Made by a program: the position numbers and the translations under genes
Origin: Oscillospiraceae bacterium
GTDB lineage: Bacteria > Bacillota > Clostridia > Oscillospirales > Butyricicoccaceae
Direction: 5' to 3'
DNA length: 51,968 bases
Assembly: GCA_015068445.1 (NCBI GenBank)
Contig: SVKN01000006.1
Location: 1-51,968 of the forward strand
The notes under the pieces: model-generated
Told to the model about the DNA's origin: nothing
The model's input: the letters and a program-made list of their open reading frames with translations, nothing else
Database searches by the model: none
Part shown: positions 1 to 7,253 of the stretch, piece by piece
Numbering within the stretch: the first letter of the stretch is position 1
Layout of the letters: each line of letters starts with the position of its first letter

Positions 1-266
1 CACGTCGGTCTTTCGGTGATCGACAGGGCGTCGATGTCGCCGCGCAGCGCCACGGTCTTGCCCTTGCCGGGCTTCGTGCCGTGGATCTCGGCGATGACGC
101 CGGTGGGGTCGAGCATACGGTATTCGACGCCCAGCTCGTCCAGCGCGGCGGCGATCTGCTTGGAGGTGCGGAACTCGTTCATGCTGGCTTCGGGATGCAT
201 ATGCAGGTCGCGGCGGAAGGTGACGACCTTGTCCTGGACCTCGTGGGCCATCTGTCTGATATTCAT
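1..266 (-). CDS. M20-family amidohydrolase, N-terminal part only
   Basis: The window cuts this leftward gene, leaving about 88 N-terminal residues that begin MNIRQMAHEVQDKV. The segment RRDLHMHPEASMNEFRT matches the opening of M20D amidohydrolases (hippurate or N-acyl-amino-acid hydrolase type), which use two metal ions to cleave N-acyl amino acids in the cytoplasm. The strand GKTVALRGDIDAL is where the first metal-binding region begins; the catalytic core lies outside the window. The start ATG at 266 is the first one after a good promoter (-35 at 332-337, -10 at 309-314); its Shine-Dalgarno is weak. Substrate cannot be told from this fragment. Confidence 0.8.
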   Translation of the reverse strand, partial: MNIRQMAHEVQDKVVTFRRDLHMHPEASMNEFRTSKQIAAALDELGVEYRMLDPTGVIAEIHGTKPGKGKTVALRGDIDALSITERPT

Positions 267-308
267 GGGAAATCACTCGCTTTCTGTAGTTTTAAACTTA
301 ACAAATCA

Positions 309-337
309 ATGATACCACGGGAAAAGATAACTGTAAA
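309..337 (-). promoter_or_regulatory. Sigma-A-type promoter for the M20 amidohydrolase
   Basis: On the minus strand TTTACA (332-337), a 17-base spacer and TATCAT (309-314) preceded by TGG (extended -10). It lies about 40 bases upstream of the ATG. Confidence 0.6.
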
Positions 338-374
338 TAAAAGTTTTGCGCCAAAAAGGATATTTATAAGAAAC

Positions 375-401
375 AAAAAGACCGGCCCCGAAGGGCCGGT
401 C
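375..401 (-). terminator. Rho-independent terminator of rny
   Basis: On the minus strand a 9-bp GC stem (GACCGGCCC / GGGCCGGTC) with a TTCG tetraloop, followed by TTTTT. It lies just downstream of the rny stop. Confidence 0.85.
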
Positions 402-417
402 TCCTGTTTTGTATTGC

Positions 418-1959
418 TTATTTCGCGTAGTCCACCGCTCTGGTCTCGCGGACCACGTTGACCTTGATCATGCCGGGATAACTCAGCTCGTTCTCGATCT
501 TCACCGACAGCTCGCGGGCCAGCAGGACCATATCCTCGTCCTTGACCTCCTCGGGCTTGACGATGATGCGGATCTCGCGGCCGGCCTGGAAGGCGAAGGA
601 TTTCTCGACGCCCTTCATGCTGCCGGCCAGCTCCTCCAGCTTCTCCAGACGCTTGATGTACGCCTCGAGGTTCTCACGGCGGGCGCCGGGACGGGCGGCG
701 GAGATGGCGTCGGCGGCCTGCACCAGGCAGGCGACGACGGTCTTGGCCTCCACGTCGCCGTGATGGGCGTGGATGGCGTGGATGACGTCCTGGCTCTCGC
801 GGTACTTCTTGGCGATCTCCACGCCCAGCATGACGTGGGAGCCCTCCATCTCGTGGGTGACGGCCTTGCCGATATCATGCAGCAGACCCGCGCGCTTTGC
901 CAGCGTCACGTCCGCGCCGATCTCGCTGGCCAGCAGACCCGCGATATGAGAGACCTCGATGGAGTGGTTCAGCACGTTCTGACCGTAGCTGGTGCGGTAG
1001 CGCATGCGGCCCAGCAGCTTGACGATCTCGGGGTGCAGGCCGTGGACGCCGGTCTCGAACAGGGCGCGCTCGCCCTCCTTCTTGATGACGTTCTCGACCT
1101 CGGCCCTTGACTTCTCCACTGTCTCCTCGATGCGGGCGGGGTGGATGCGGCCGTCCATGATCAGCTTTTCCAGGCTCAGGCGGGCCACCTCGCGGCGCAC
1201 CGGATCGAAGCTGGACAGCGTGATGGCCTCGGGGGTGTCGTCGATGATCAGATCGACGCCCGTCAGGTTCTCGAGGGTGCGGATGTTGCGGCCCTCGCGG
1301 CCGATGATGCGGCCCTTCATTTCATCGTTGGGCAGCGGCACCACAGACACTGTGGCCTCGCTGACGTGGTCGGCGGCGCAGCGCTGGATGGCCAGGGAGA
1401 TGATCTCCCGCGCCATAGAGTCGCTGTCCTCCTTGAGCTGACGCTCGATCTCCTTGAGCTTGACGGCGGCGTCGTGCCGGGCGTCCTGCTCGATCTGACT
1501 GATGATCAGGCTCTTGGCCTCCTCGACCGTCAGGCCGGAGACCTTCTCCAGCATTTCCAGCTGGCTGTTCTTGATCTTCTTGATCTCTTCCTGCAGCTCC
1601 TCGTTCTCGCGGAGCTTCTTGTTCAGCTTCTCTTCCTTGGCGTCGATGTTCTCGTACTTCCGGTCGATGGCTTCTTCCTTCTGCTGGATCCTGCGTTCCT
1701 GCTTTTTCAGATCCTGGTTGCGTTCCTTTGTCTCCCGGTCAAACTCGGTTTTTGCTCGATAGATCTCTTCCTTGGCCTCTACCAGCGCCTCGCGCTTCTT
1801 GGCCTCGGCAGATTTGATCGCCTCATTGAGGATGCGGGTCGCCTCATCCTCAGCACTTCCTATCTCCTTCTCAGCGATATTCTTACGATAAAGATATCCC
1901 GCTAATGCGCAAACACAAGCCACCGCGAGCAAAGCAATGATCCATACGGGTGTAGGCAT
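418..1959 (-). CDS. rny: Ribonuclease Y
   Basis: Membrane-anchored endoribonuclease that starts mRNA decay in Firmicutes. The 513-residue product has an N-terminal transmembrane helix (about residues 4-22), a long charged coiled coil (about 25-190), a KH RNA-binding domain with [13 protein letters not shown], and an HD phosphohydrolase domain with LLHDIGKAV holding the metal-binding His-Asp pair. Length is close to the usual 520. I chose ATG at 1959 because AAGGAGG sits just upstream and the translated helix starts there; the reading frame is open for 28 further codons upstream but without these signals. Single-gene unit with its own promoter (2051-2078) and terminator (375-401). Confidence 0.95.
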   Translation of the reverse strand: MPTPVWIIALLAVACVCALAGYLYRKNIAEKEIGSAEDEATRILNEAIKSAEAKKREALVEAKEEIYRAKTEFDRETKERNQDLKKQERRIQQKEEAIDRKYENIDAKEEKLNKKLRENEELQEEIKKIKNSQLEMLEKVSGLTVEEAKSLIISQIEQDARHDAAVKLKEIERQLKEDSDSMAREIISLAIQRCAADHVSEATVSVVPLPNDEMKGRIIGREGRNIRTLENLTGVDLIIDDTPEAITLSSFDPVRREVARLSLEKLIMDGRIHPARIEETVEKSRAEVENVIKKEGERALFETGVHGLHPEIVKLLGRMRYRTSYGQNVLNHSIEVSHIAGLLASEIGADVTLAKRAGLLHDIGKAVTHEMEGSHVMLGVEIAKKYRESQDVIHAIHAHHGDVEAKTVVACLVQAADAISAARPGARRENLEAYIKRLEKLEELAGSMKGVEKSFAFQAGREIRIIVKPEEVKDEDMVLLARELSVKIENELSYPGMIKVNVVRETRAVDYAK

Positions 1960-2050
1960 CGTTGCGTTTCCTCCTTGGGCTGTCAAATTACGTGCCAAGC
2001 CGGGGTATTCGGATAGAGACATAAAATGCCCATAGCTTAACATCTAATAT

Positions 2051-2078
2051 TTTATAACCGAAACGGTGCCCTTGTCAA
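2051..2078 (-). promoter_or_regulatory. Sigma-A-type promoter for rny
   Basis: Minus-strand TTGACA (2073-2078), 16-base spacer, TATAAA (2051-2056), about 90 bases before the rny ATG. Confidence 0.6.
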
Positions 2079-2100
2079 GGAAAAGCGCGTCAGATGGACC

Positions 2101-2742
2101 TTATTTCGCAAAAACATGCTCGCCGATGACGGCGACGGTGGGACGGGAGAAGATCCAGCGGGAGGTGGACTTCTTCGGATTGTAGTAATAGATCGCCCCG
2201 CCCGTGGGGTCCCAGCCGTTCATGGCGTCCCGGGCGGCCCGGCGGCACTGGTCCTCGGGCTCCTGGGAAAACTGGCCGTCCGCCAGCGCGGAGAACGCCC
2301 CGGGCTGGTACAGCACGCCCGCGATGGTGTTGGGGAAGGAGGGGTGCCGGACGCGGTTGAGGATCACCGCGCCCACGGCCACCTGCCCGATATACGGCTC
2401 GCCCCGGGCCTCGGCGGAGATCATCTTCGCCAGCAGATACAGGTCGTTGTTCGTCCCCGCGGACGACGCGTTCCCGCCCAGACCCAGCGCCGCCAGCGTC
2501 TCCGGGCCGCAGACGCCGTCCTCGGTTAGGCCGTTTTTCCGCTGGAAATACCGCACGGCGGCCGCGGTGCGGCTGCCGTAGACGCCGTCGACGCTCCCGT
2601 CGTAATAGCCCCAGTTTCTGAGCCGCGTCTGGATCTGCCGGACCTTCTCTCCGCCGTCGCCCTGCCGGTACGTCACGGCCGCGGCCGTCATCGTCAGCGC
2701 CAGGAGGAGCGACGCCCATGCAAGCATTCTGCGTTTCTTCAT
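2101..2742 (-). CDS. sleB: Spore cortex-lytic enzyme (SleB/CwlJ-type hydrolase)
   Basis: Predicted exported cell-wall hydrolase that degrades spore cortex peptidoglycan during germination. The 213-residue product has a signal peptide (MKKRRMLAWASLLLALTMTA), a peptidoglycan-binding type 1 domain (about residues 27-85, with IQTRLRNWGYYDGSVDG and the YGSRTAAAVRYFQ repeat signature) and a C-terminal hydrolase-2 domain (about 100-213, with AKMISAEARGEPYIGQVAVG carrying the catalytic Glu region and GAIYYYNP). ATG at 2742 follows GGAAAGGATC. Its presence argues for a spore-former. It is divergent from trmN6; a forespore promoter was looked for and not convincingly found. Confidence 0.9.
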   Translation of the reverse strand: MKKRRMLAWASLLLALTMTAAAVTYRQGDGGEKVRQIQTRLRNWGYYDGSVDGVYGSRTAAAVRYFQRKNGLTEDGVCGPETLAALGLGGNASSAGTNNDLYLLAKMISAEARGEPYIGQVAVGAVILNRVRHPSFPNTIAGVLYQPGAFSALADGQFSQEPEDQCRRAARDAMNGWDPTGGAIYYYNPKKSTSRWIFSRPTVAVIGEHVFAK

Positions 2743-2781
2743 ATCGTTGATCCTTTCCTGCTGTAGATTTTCCTTAGTTTG

Positions 2782-2790
2782 TGCTATAAT
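2782..2790 (+). promoter_or_regulatory. Extended -10 promoter for trmN6-rsmI
   Basis: TGCTATAAT with a poor -35, about 22 bases before the AAGGAGG of trmN6. Confidence 0.55.
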
Positions 2791-2818
2791 CGTTGTATTA
2801 ACCGGAAGGAGGCGCGCC

Positions 2819-3538
2819 ATGCGGCAGGAAATTCTCTTGTTCCCCGGCCATCCCATCGTGCAGGACGACGATTTTTTCAAGCTGTCTCAGGACAGCATGC
2901 TGCTGGGCGGCTTTTTCCGGCAGGGCAGGGGGAAGCGGCTGCTGGATCTGGGCTGCGGCGTCGGGCCGCTGATGCTCATCGCGCTGCTGCGCTTCCCGAA
3001 GCTCAGGGCCGTGGGCGTCGACGTCATGGAGGGCGCCGCCGCGCTGGCCCGGGAAAACATCGTGAAAAACGGTCTGCAGGACCGGGCCGAGGTGATGCGG
3101 GGCGACCTGCGTTCGCTGGACCGCAGTCTGTGGGACGCCTTCGACCTGTGCATTTCCAACCCGCCCTATTTCGAGCCGGACCGCGGCTTCCGCTCGCCCA
3201 GCGAGACCATGGCCGCCGCGCGGGACGGAGCGACCGGCGGCGTGCGGGACGTGTGCCGCGCAGCGTCGAGGGCGCTGACCTGGGGCGGGCGGTTCTACGT
3301 CTGCTGTCCGCCGGAGCGGCTCAGCGAGCTGTTCGCGGCGCTGACGGCGGAGCATCTGGAGCCGAAGGTCCTGCAGCTGGTCCATCCCGCTCTCGACCGC
3401 CCGCCGTGTCTGGCGCTGGCGGAGGCGAAAAAGGAGGGCGGCCCGGGCCTGAAGGTCTGCCCGCCGCTGATCATCCGGCAGGACGGGCAGGAGACTGAAG
3501 CGTTCAGACGCAATTATCGCTTGGAGGAGACAATATGA
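2819..3538 (+). CDS. trmN6: tRNA1(Val) A37 N6-methyltransferase-like (YabB/TrmN6 family)
   Basis: SAM-dependent class I methyltransferase of 239 residues. The SAM-binding motif I is LLDLGCGVGPL (about residues 41-51) and the adenine-N6 catalytic motif is SNPPYF, the NPPY signature of N6-adenine methyltransferases. ATG at 2819 follows AAGGAGG. The gene overlaps rsmI by ATGA, so the two are translationally coupled, as yabB and yabC are neighbours upstream of abrB in Bacillus; this synteny supports the call. The exact tRNA target is inferred from the family. Confidence 0.85.
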   Translation: MRQEILLFPGHPIVQDDDFFKLSQDSMLLGGFFRQGRGKRLLDLGCGVGPLMLIALLRFPKLRAVGVDVMEGAAALARENIVKNGLQDRAEVMRGDLRSLDRSLWDAFDLCISNPPYFEPDRGFRSPSETMAAARDGATGGVRDVCRAASRALTWGGRFYVCCPPERLSELFAALTAEHLEPKVLQLVHPALDRPPCLALAEAKKEGGPGLKVCPPLIIRQDGQETEAFRRNYRLEETI

Positions 3539-4368
3539 GCGGAAAGCTGTATGTGGTGGCAACGCCGATCGGCAATCTGGGCGACTTCTCGCCCAGGGCG
3601 ATCGAGACATTGTCTGCGGTGGACTTCATCGCCGCTGAGGACACCCGCGTGGGGGCGAAGCTGCTCAACAAGTTCGATATCAAAAAGCCGCAGGTCAGCT
3701 ATTACGAGCACAACAAGCGCGAGCGCGGCCCGCAGATCGTGGAGCGGCTGCTGGCGGGGGAGAGCTGCGCCATCATTACCGACGCCGGCACGCCGGCCAT
3801 CTCGGACCCCGGCGTCGATCTCGTGGACCTGTGCCGCGACGCGGGACTGGAGGTCGTGTCCGTTCCCGGTCCCAGCGCGATCATCACGGCGCTGTCCATC
3901 TCTGGCATGGAGTGCGGGCGCTTCTGCTTTGAGGGCTTTTTATCCACCGCCAAAAAGAGCCGCACCCAGCACCTGCAGGAGACGGCCCGGGAGAAGCGCA
4001 CCATGGTCTTTTACGAGGCGCCCCACAAGCTGCTGCGCACGCTGGAGGACATGCTGAAATATTACGGCGACCGCCCCATCGCCCTGTGCCGGGAGCTGAC
4101 GAAGCTCCACGAGGAGTGCTGGCGCACCACGCTCTCCGAGGCTGTGCGCCATTACGGCGAAACGACGCCCAAGGGCGAGTTCGTGCTGATCGTGGCGGGC
4201 TGCAGCGACACGGAGGGGGAGGACGAGCCCGACGAGGACGATATGCTGGAGGAGGTCCGGGCCCTTCTGGAGCAGGGCGAGAGCCTCTCCGCCGCCGTGA
4301 AGCAGGTGGCTTTGACCCACGGCGTGTCAAAAAACGCCCTCTACAACCGCGCCCGGGAGCTGAAATGA
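3535..4368 (+). CDS. rsmI: 16S rRNA 2'-O-methyltransferase RsmI
   Basis: Tetrapyrrole-methylase-fold SAM enzyme that 2'-O-methylates C1402 of 16S rRNA. The 277 residues match the family length. Signature stretches are LYVVATPIGNLGDFSPRA at the N-terminus, AAEDTRVGAKLL, TDAGTPAISDPG and PGPSAIITALSISG; the C-terminal helical region (LLEQGESLSAAVKQVALTHG) is the typical RsmI tail. The ATG overlaps the trmN6 stop (ATGA) and is preceded by TTGGAGGAG. It is followed by abrB, which has its own strong promoter. Confidence 0.95.
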   Translation: MSGKLYVVATPIGNLGDFSPRAIETLSAVDFIAAEDTRVGAKLLNKFDIKKPQVSYYEHNKRERGPQIVERLLAGESCAIITDAGTPAISDPGVDLVDLCRDAGLEVVSVPGPSAIITALSISGMECGRFCFEGFLSTAKKSRTQHLQETAREKRTMVFYEAPHKLLRTLEDMLKYYGDRPIALCRELTKLHEECWRTTLSEAVRHYGETTPKGEFVLIVAGCSDTEGEDEPDEDDMLEEVRALLEQGESLSAAVKQVALTHGVSKNALYNRARELK

Positions 4369-4508
4369 AAATCGGTGAACCGCGAAAAACGATACTTTGA
4401 CGGGTCAACGCGTCACTTTTCGACATGATGTCCGATATTTCGCCCACTGTTTTGGCAATGTGTACAATTTTGTTTTTATTTGTGCCATTCTTTTTGCTCT
4501 TTTTTGCA

Positions 4509-4537
4509 TTGACATAATATTACAATTTCACTACAAT
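4509..4537 (+). promoter_or_regulatory. Strong sigma-A promoter for abrB
   Basis: Consensus TTGACA (4509-4514), 17-base spacer, TACAAT (4532-4537). It lies in an AT-rich interval and ends 24 bases before the abrB ATG. Confidence 0.8.
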
Positions 4538-4561
4538 AGAAGTACAGAGGTGATAATCAAT

Positions 4562-4816
4562 ATGAAATCGACCGGAATCGTCAGAAAAGTTGATGAACTC
4601 GGAAGGATCGTTCTTCCCATCGAGCTGCGCAGGACCCTTAATATCGAGCTGAAGGATCCCGTCGAGATATATGTCGATGGTCAGAACATCGTGCTGCGCA
4701 AGCATGAGCCCACCTGCGTTTTCTGCGGCGGCTCCCGCAAGGTCATAGCGTTCAAGGGCAGAAATGTCTGCGCCGCCTGCCGCGCCGAGCTGAGCGCCGC
4801 GGTCAACGCCGAGTAA
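4562..4816 (+). CDS. abrB: AbrB/SpoVT-type transition-state regulator
   Basis: DNA-binding protein of 84 residues. Residues 1-50 form the swapped-hairpin AbrB domain (STGIVRKVDELGRIVLPIEL), which binds promoters of stationary-phase and sporulation genes as a dimer or tetramer. The C-terminus has two Cys pairs (CVFCGG and CAAC), a layout usual in clostridial AbrB and probably a zinc-binding knuckle. ATG at 4562 follows AGAGGTGAT; the upstream in-frame extension has no ribosome-binding site. It has its own promoter and terminator. Confidence 0.92.
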   Translation: MKSTGIVRKVDELGRIVLPIELRRTLNIELKDPVEIYVDGQNIVLRKHEPTCVFCGGSRKVIAFKGRNVCAACRAELSAAVNAE

Positions 4817-4842
4817 GATCGACTGCACGACTGTCGCAAATG

Positions 4843-4867
4843 AGAACGCCGCAAGGCGTTCTTTTTT
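4843..4867 (+). terminator. Terminator after abrB
   Basis: AGAACGCC / GGCGTTCT 8-bp stem with a GCAA tetraloop followed by a run of six T. Confidence 0.88.
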
Positions 4868-4868
4868 G

Positions 4869-4897
4869 TTGCCCGCGCAGACGGAACGTGGTATAAT
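4869..4897 (+). promoter_or_regulatory. Promoter of the small gene at 4936
   Basis: TTGCCC (4869-4874), 17-base spacer, TATAAT (4892-4897). Confidence 0.6.
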
Positions 4898-4935
4898 AAT
4901 TCGTACCGTTTGAATCATACTGTGAGGTGAACCCG

Positions 4936-5361
4936 ATGGCGGAAAGAAACTTTACGCCCTCGCTTGTCAACAAGAAACGCCGCGGCACGTCGCTGTTCAG
5001 CGCGCTCTTCCGCAAGAAGGGCAATGACAACGGCTTTTACACGGCCGTCAGCCACGACGGAAAGACTACCCTGTGGTGGATCGAGGCCAACCAGCTGGGC
5101 CGCACCAGCTGCTATCCCTGCGTGATCTATCAGAACGGGGAGGAGCACGCCTTCGTCTCCGGCCACAGCGCCAAGGAACGCAAAAGCAACCGCGAGCTGA
5201 TCGCCAAATGGACCGAGGCCGTCTCGCCCGAGACCATCGACGAGCTGTACACCGTGACGGAGCTGGAGGCCGAGGCGTTCTTCGACCAGTTCAACTCCGC
5301 CGAGGACCGCCAGCTGAAGCGCATCTATCTGGGCGGCGAGGAGAAGAAGGACGAAGAATAG
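4936..5361 (+). CDS. Conserved-looking protein of unknown function
   Basis: A 141-residue soluble protein that I do not recognise. It starts MAERNFTPSLVNKKRRG, has a basic N-terminal segment, a Trp/Tyr-containing middle (TLWWIEANQLGRTSCYPC) and an acidic, lysine-rich tail ending GGEEKKDEE. No signal peptide or membrane helix is visible. ATG at 4936 sits 6 bases after GAGGTG. It has its own promoter and lies between abrB and the VanW gene, an insertion into an otherwise conserved gene order. Codon use resembles the neighbours, so it is probably a resident gene. Confidence 0.75.
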   Translation: MAERNFTPSLVNKKRRGTSLFSALFRKKGNDNGFYTAVSHDGKTTLWWIEANQLGRTSCYPCVIYQNGEEHAFVSGHSAKERKSNRELIAKWTEAVSPETIDELYTVTELEAEAFFDQFNSAEDRQLKRIYLGGEEKKDEE

Positions 5362-5395
5362 GCGATCCGGCGCGTCATTTGTAACCGTTTCGTTA

Positions 5396-5424
5396 TTGCC
5401 TTTCATTCGACAAAATACTATAAT
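5396..5424 (+). promoter_or_regulatory. Promoter of the VanW-domain lipoprotein
   Basis: TTGCCT (5396-5401), 17-base spacer, TATAAT (5419-5424). Confidence 0.6.
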
Positions 5425-5472
5425 AAGGTGATGAATGACCGCTGAACGATATTTGTCACCGGAGGTAGCAAA

Positions 5473-7143
5473 TTGCAGAACAAAATCACCCGCAGACTCC
5501 TGCCGCTGCTCGCCGTTGTGCTGGCGCTGTGCGCCCTGACCGGCTGCGGAGGAGAGGAAAAGATAAACAGCCCGGTGTCCATCCTCGGCACCGCGCTCAA
5601 CGACATGGACCGCGCCCAGCTGGACGAGGCCGTGCAGAAGATCGTCGATCAGAACCCGATCACTGAGGAGATGACCGTCCGCTTCCTCGACAAGGAATAC
5701 GTGGTGGAGCCTCAGGCCATCGGCCTGACCTACGACGCCGCCTCCATGGCCGAGCAGGCCTTTGAAGCCGGCGCCAAGGGCTTCTGGCACGGCATCTTCG
5801 GCAAGGACGAGGACGCGGAGGAGATCGTCCCGTCCATCGTCTGGGACGAGGATAAGCTCAAGCAGGCCGCCGTGGACGCCGCGTCGGCGCTGAGCGTCGA
5901 CGCCACCGAGTTCGCCTACGAGCTGGACGGCGACACCGTCACCGTCAACAAGGGCGGCAAGGCCGTCAAGGTGGACCCCAACACCATCCTCCAGGGGCTT
6001 GAGAAGAGCCTTCAGGACGAGAGCTACGACGATCTGGAGCTGGAGGGCGAGGTGCCCTTCGCCGAGATTGACTTCGACGCGCTGAAGGAAGAGCTGGACC
6101 GTCCCAGCTCCGACCCTTACCTCGACCTGGCCAAGGACCCCTCGGGCCAGACCATCGCCGCCGGTCAGAGCGGCCTGGAGATGGACGTGGAGGAGGCCCG
6201 CCGCGCCTTCGACGCCTCCGGCGACGAGGAGACCTTCACCTTCAAGGTCAAGCTGCTGGAGCCCAAGATGAGCGTCAGCGAGTTCCAGTCCCTGCTGTTC
6301 CGCGACACGCTGAGCACCGTCACCTCCGCCTTCAACGCCTCTCTCGTGGGCAGGACGACGAACGTCAAGCTGGCCTGCGACCACTGCAACAACGTGATCC
6401 TCAACCCCGGCGACGAGTTCTCCTATAACAAGACCGTCGGTCCCCGCACCTACGAGCGCGGCTTCAAGGACGCCACCATCTACGTGGCCGACACCACCGA
6501 GGAGGGCGTGGGCGGCGGCATCTGCCAGGTCAGCTCCACCATCTACTCGGCCGCCGTGCATGCGGACCTCAAGATCACCGAGCGCCATAACCACAGCTAT
6601 ATGATCACCTACGTCCCCCTGGGCGAGGACGCCACCGTGGCCTACGGCAGCAAGGACTTCCGCTTCGTCAACGATACGGATTACCCCATCAAGCTCCGCG
6701 TCACCTACGGCAAGTCCACCATGACTGTGTCGATCATCGGCACGAACCTGACGGGCAAGAAGGTGGAGATCTCCACGAAGCAGCTCTCCTCCGATCCCTT
6801 CACCGTCGTCCGCCGCACCGACACGTCCCTGGCCCCCGGCACCACCAAGGTCAAGAATAACGGCTACACCGGCTACGTCACCGAGAGCTATCGCCTCGTC
6901 TATGAAAACGGCAAGCTGATCTCCAATACCTTCGAGAACAAGAGCGTCTACAAGCGCCTCGACAAGGTGATCCTGGAGAACCCGAAGCCCGCCGAGCCCG
7001 CTGTCGAGCCCGTGACGCCTGCCGAGCCGGCCCCGGCCGCGCCCACCACGCCCGCCGAGCCTGTGACCCCGGCGCCGCAGCCCACCACGCCCGCCGATCC
7101 CGGCGTGCCCGCAACGCCCACCGATCTGCTGGCCAATCCTTGA
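5473..7143 (+). CDS. VanW-domain lipoprotein with proline-rich tail
   Basis: Predicted lipoprotein of 556 residues, starting at TTG (5473) 7 bases after GGAGG; no better start is near. The lipobox LTGC puts the lipidated Cys at residue 25. A low-similarity extracellular region (about 30-270) resembles the peptidoglycan-binding domain often placed before VanW. The VanW core follows (about 275-405) with NPGDEFSYNKTVGPRTYERG and EGVGGGICQVSSTIY. A G5-like strand region comes next, then a roughly 50-residue Pro/Ala/Thr tail that could span the wall. VanW proteins occur with wall and glycopeptide-response systems, but their biochemistry is not settled. It occupies a place comparable to yabE near metS in Bacillus. 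Confidence 0.85.
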   Translation: MQNKITRRLLPLLAVVLALCALTGCGGEEKINSPVSILGTALNDMDRAQLDEAVQKIVDQNPITEEMTVRFLDKEYVVEPQAIGLTYDAASMAEQAFEAGAKGFWHGIFGKDEDAEEIVPSIVWDEDKLKQAAVDAASALSVDATEFAYELDGDTVTVNKGGKAVKVDPNTILQGLEKSLQDESYDDLELEGEVPFAEIDFDALKEELDRPSSDPYLDLAKDPSGQTIAAGQSGLEMDVEEARRAFDASGDEETFTFKVKLLEPKMSVSEFQSLLFRDTLSTVTSAFNASLVGRTTNVKLACDHCNNVILNPGDEFSYNKTVGPRTYERGFKDATIYVADTTEEGVGGGICQVSSTIYSAAVHADLKITERHNHSYMITYVPLGEDATVAYGSKDFRFVNDTDYPIKLRVTYGKSTMTVSIIGTNLTGKKVEISTKQLSSDPFTVVRRTDTSLAPGTTKVKNNGYTGYVTESYRLVYENGKLISNTFENKSVYKRLDKVILENPKPAEPAVEPVTPAEPAPAAPTTPAEPVTPAPQPTTPADPGVPATPTDLLANP

Positions 7144-7168
7144 TTTTACCGCGTAAACGTGATACAAT
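7140..7168 (+). promoter_or_regulatory. Candidate promoter of metG, ahead of a terminator-like hairpin
   Basis: TTGATT (7140-7145, overlapping the end of the VanW gene), 17-base spacer, TACAAT (7163-7168). A transcript would start near 7175, immediately before the hairpin at 7178-7214. Confidence 0.45.
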
Positions 7169-7177
7169 ACCTTGTGA

Positions 7178-7214
7178 TCGGGCCTCCGGGCGTTTCCGGG
7201 GGCCCGACCTTTTT
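7178..7214 (+). terminator. Terminator after the VanW gene or 5' hairpin of metG
   Basis: A 12-bp stem including one G-T pair (7178-7189 with 7196-7207), a 6-base loop, then CC and TTTTT. It ends 39 bases before the metG start codon. Confidence 0.75.
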
Positions 7215-7253
7215 GAATCCCGATTCTAATTCATGCAAGTGAGGTGCATTGAC

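Noticed and set aside
2743..2800. Forespore sigma-G promoter for sleB
   Set aside because: TTAATA and CAAACTA resemble the boxes but the spacing (14 bases) is too short.
4915..7167. Very long minus-strand open frame opposite the VanW gene
   Set aside because: Gly/Val/Leu/Asp-rich low-complexity translation with no start signal; it is the antisense of a GC-rich coding gene.
7214..7253. T-box leader for metG
   Set aside because: The interval is far too short and contains no specifier loop or the conserved T-box sequence.
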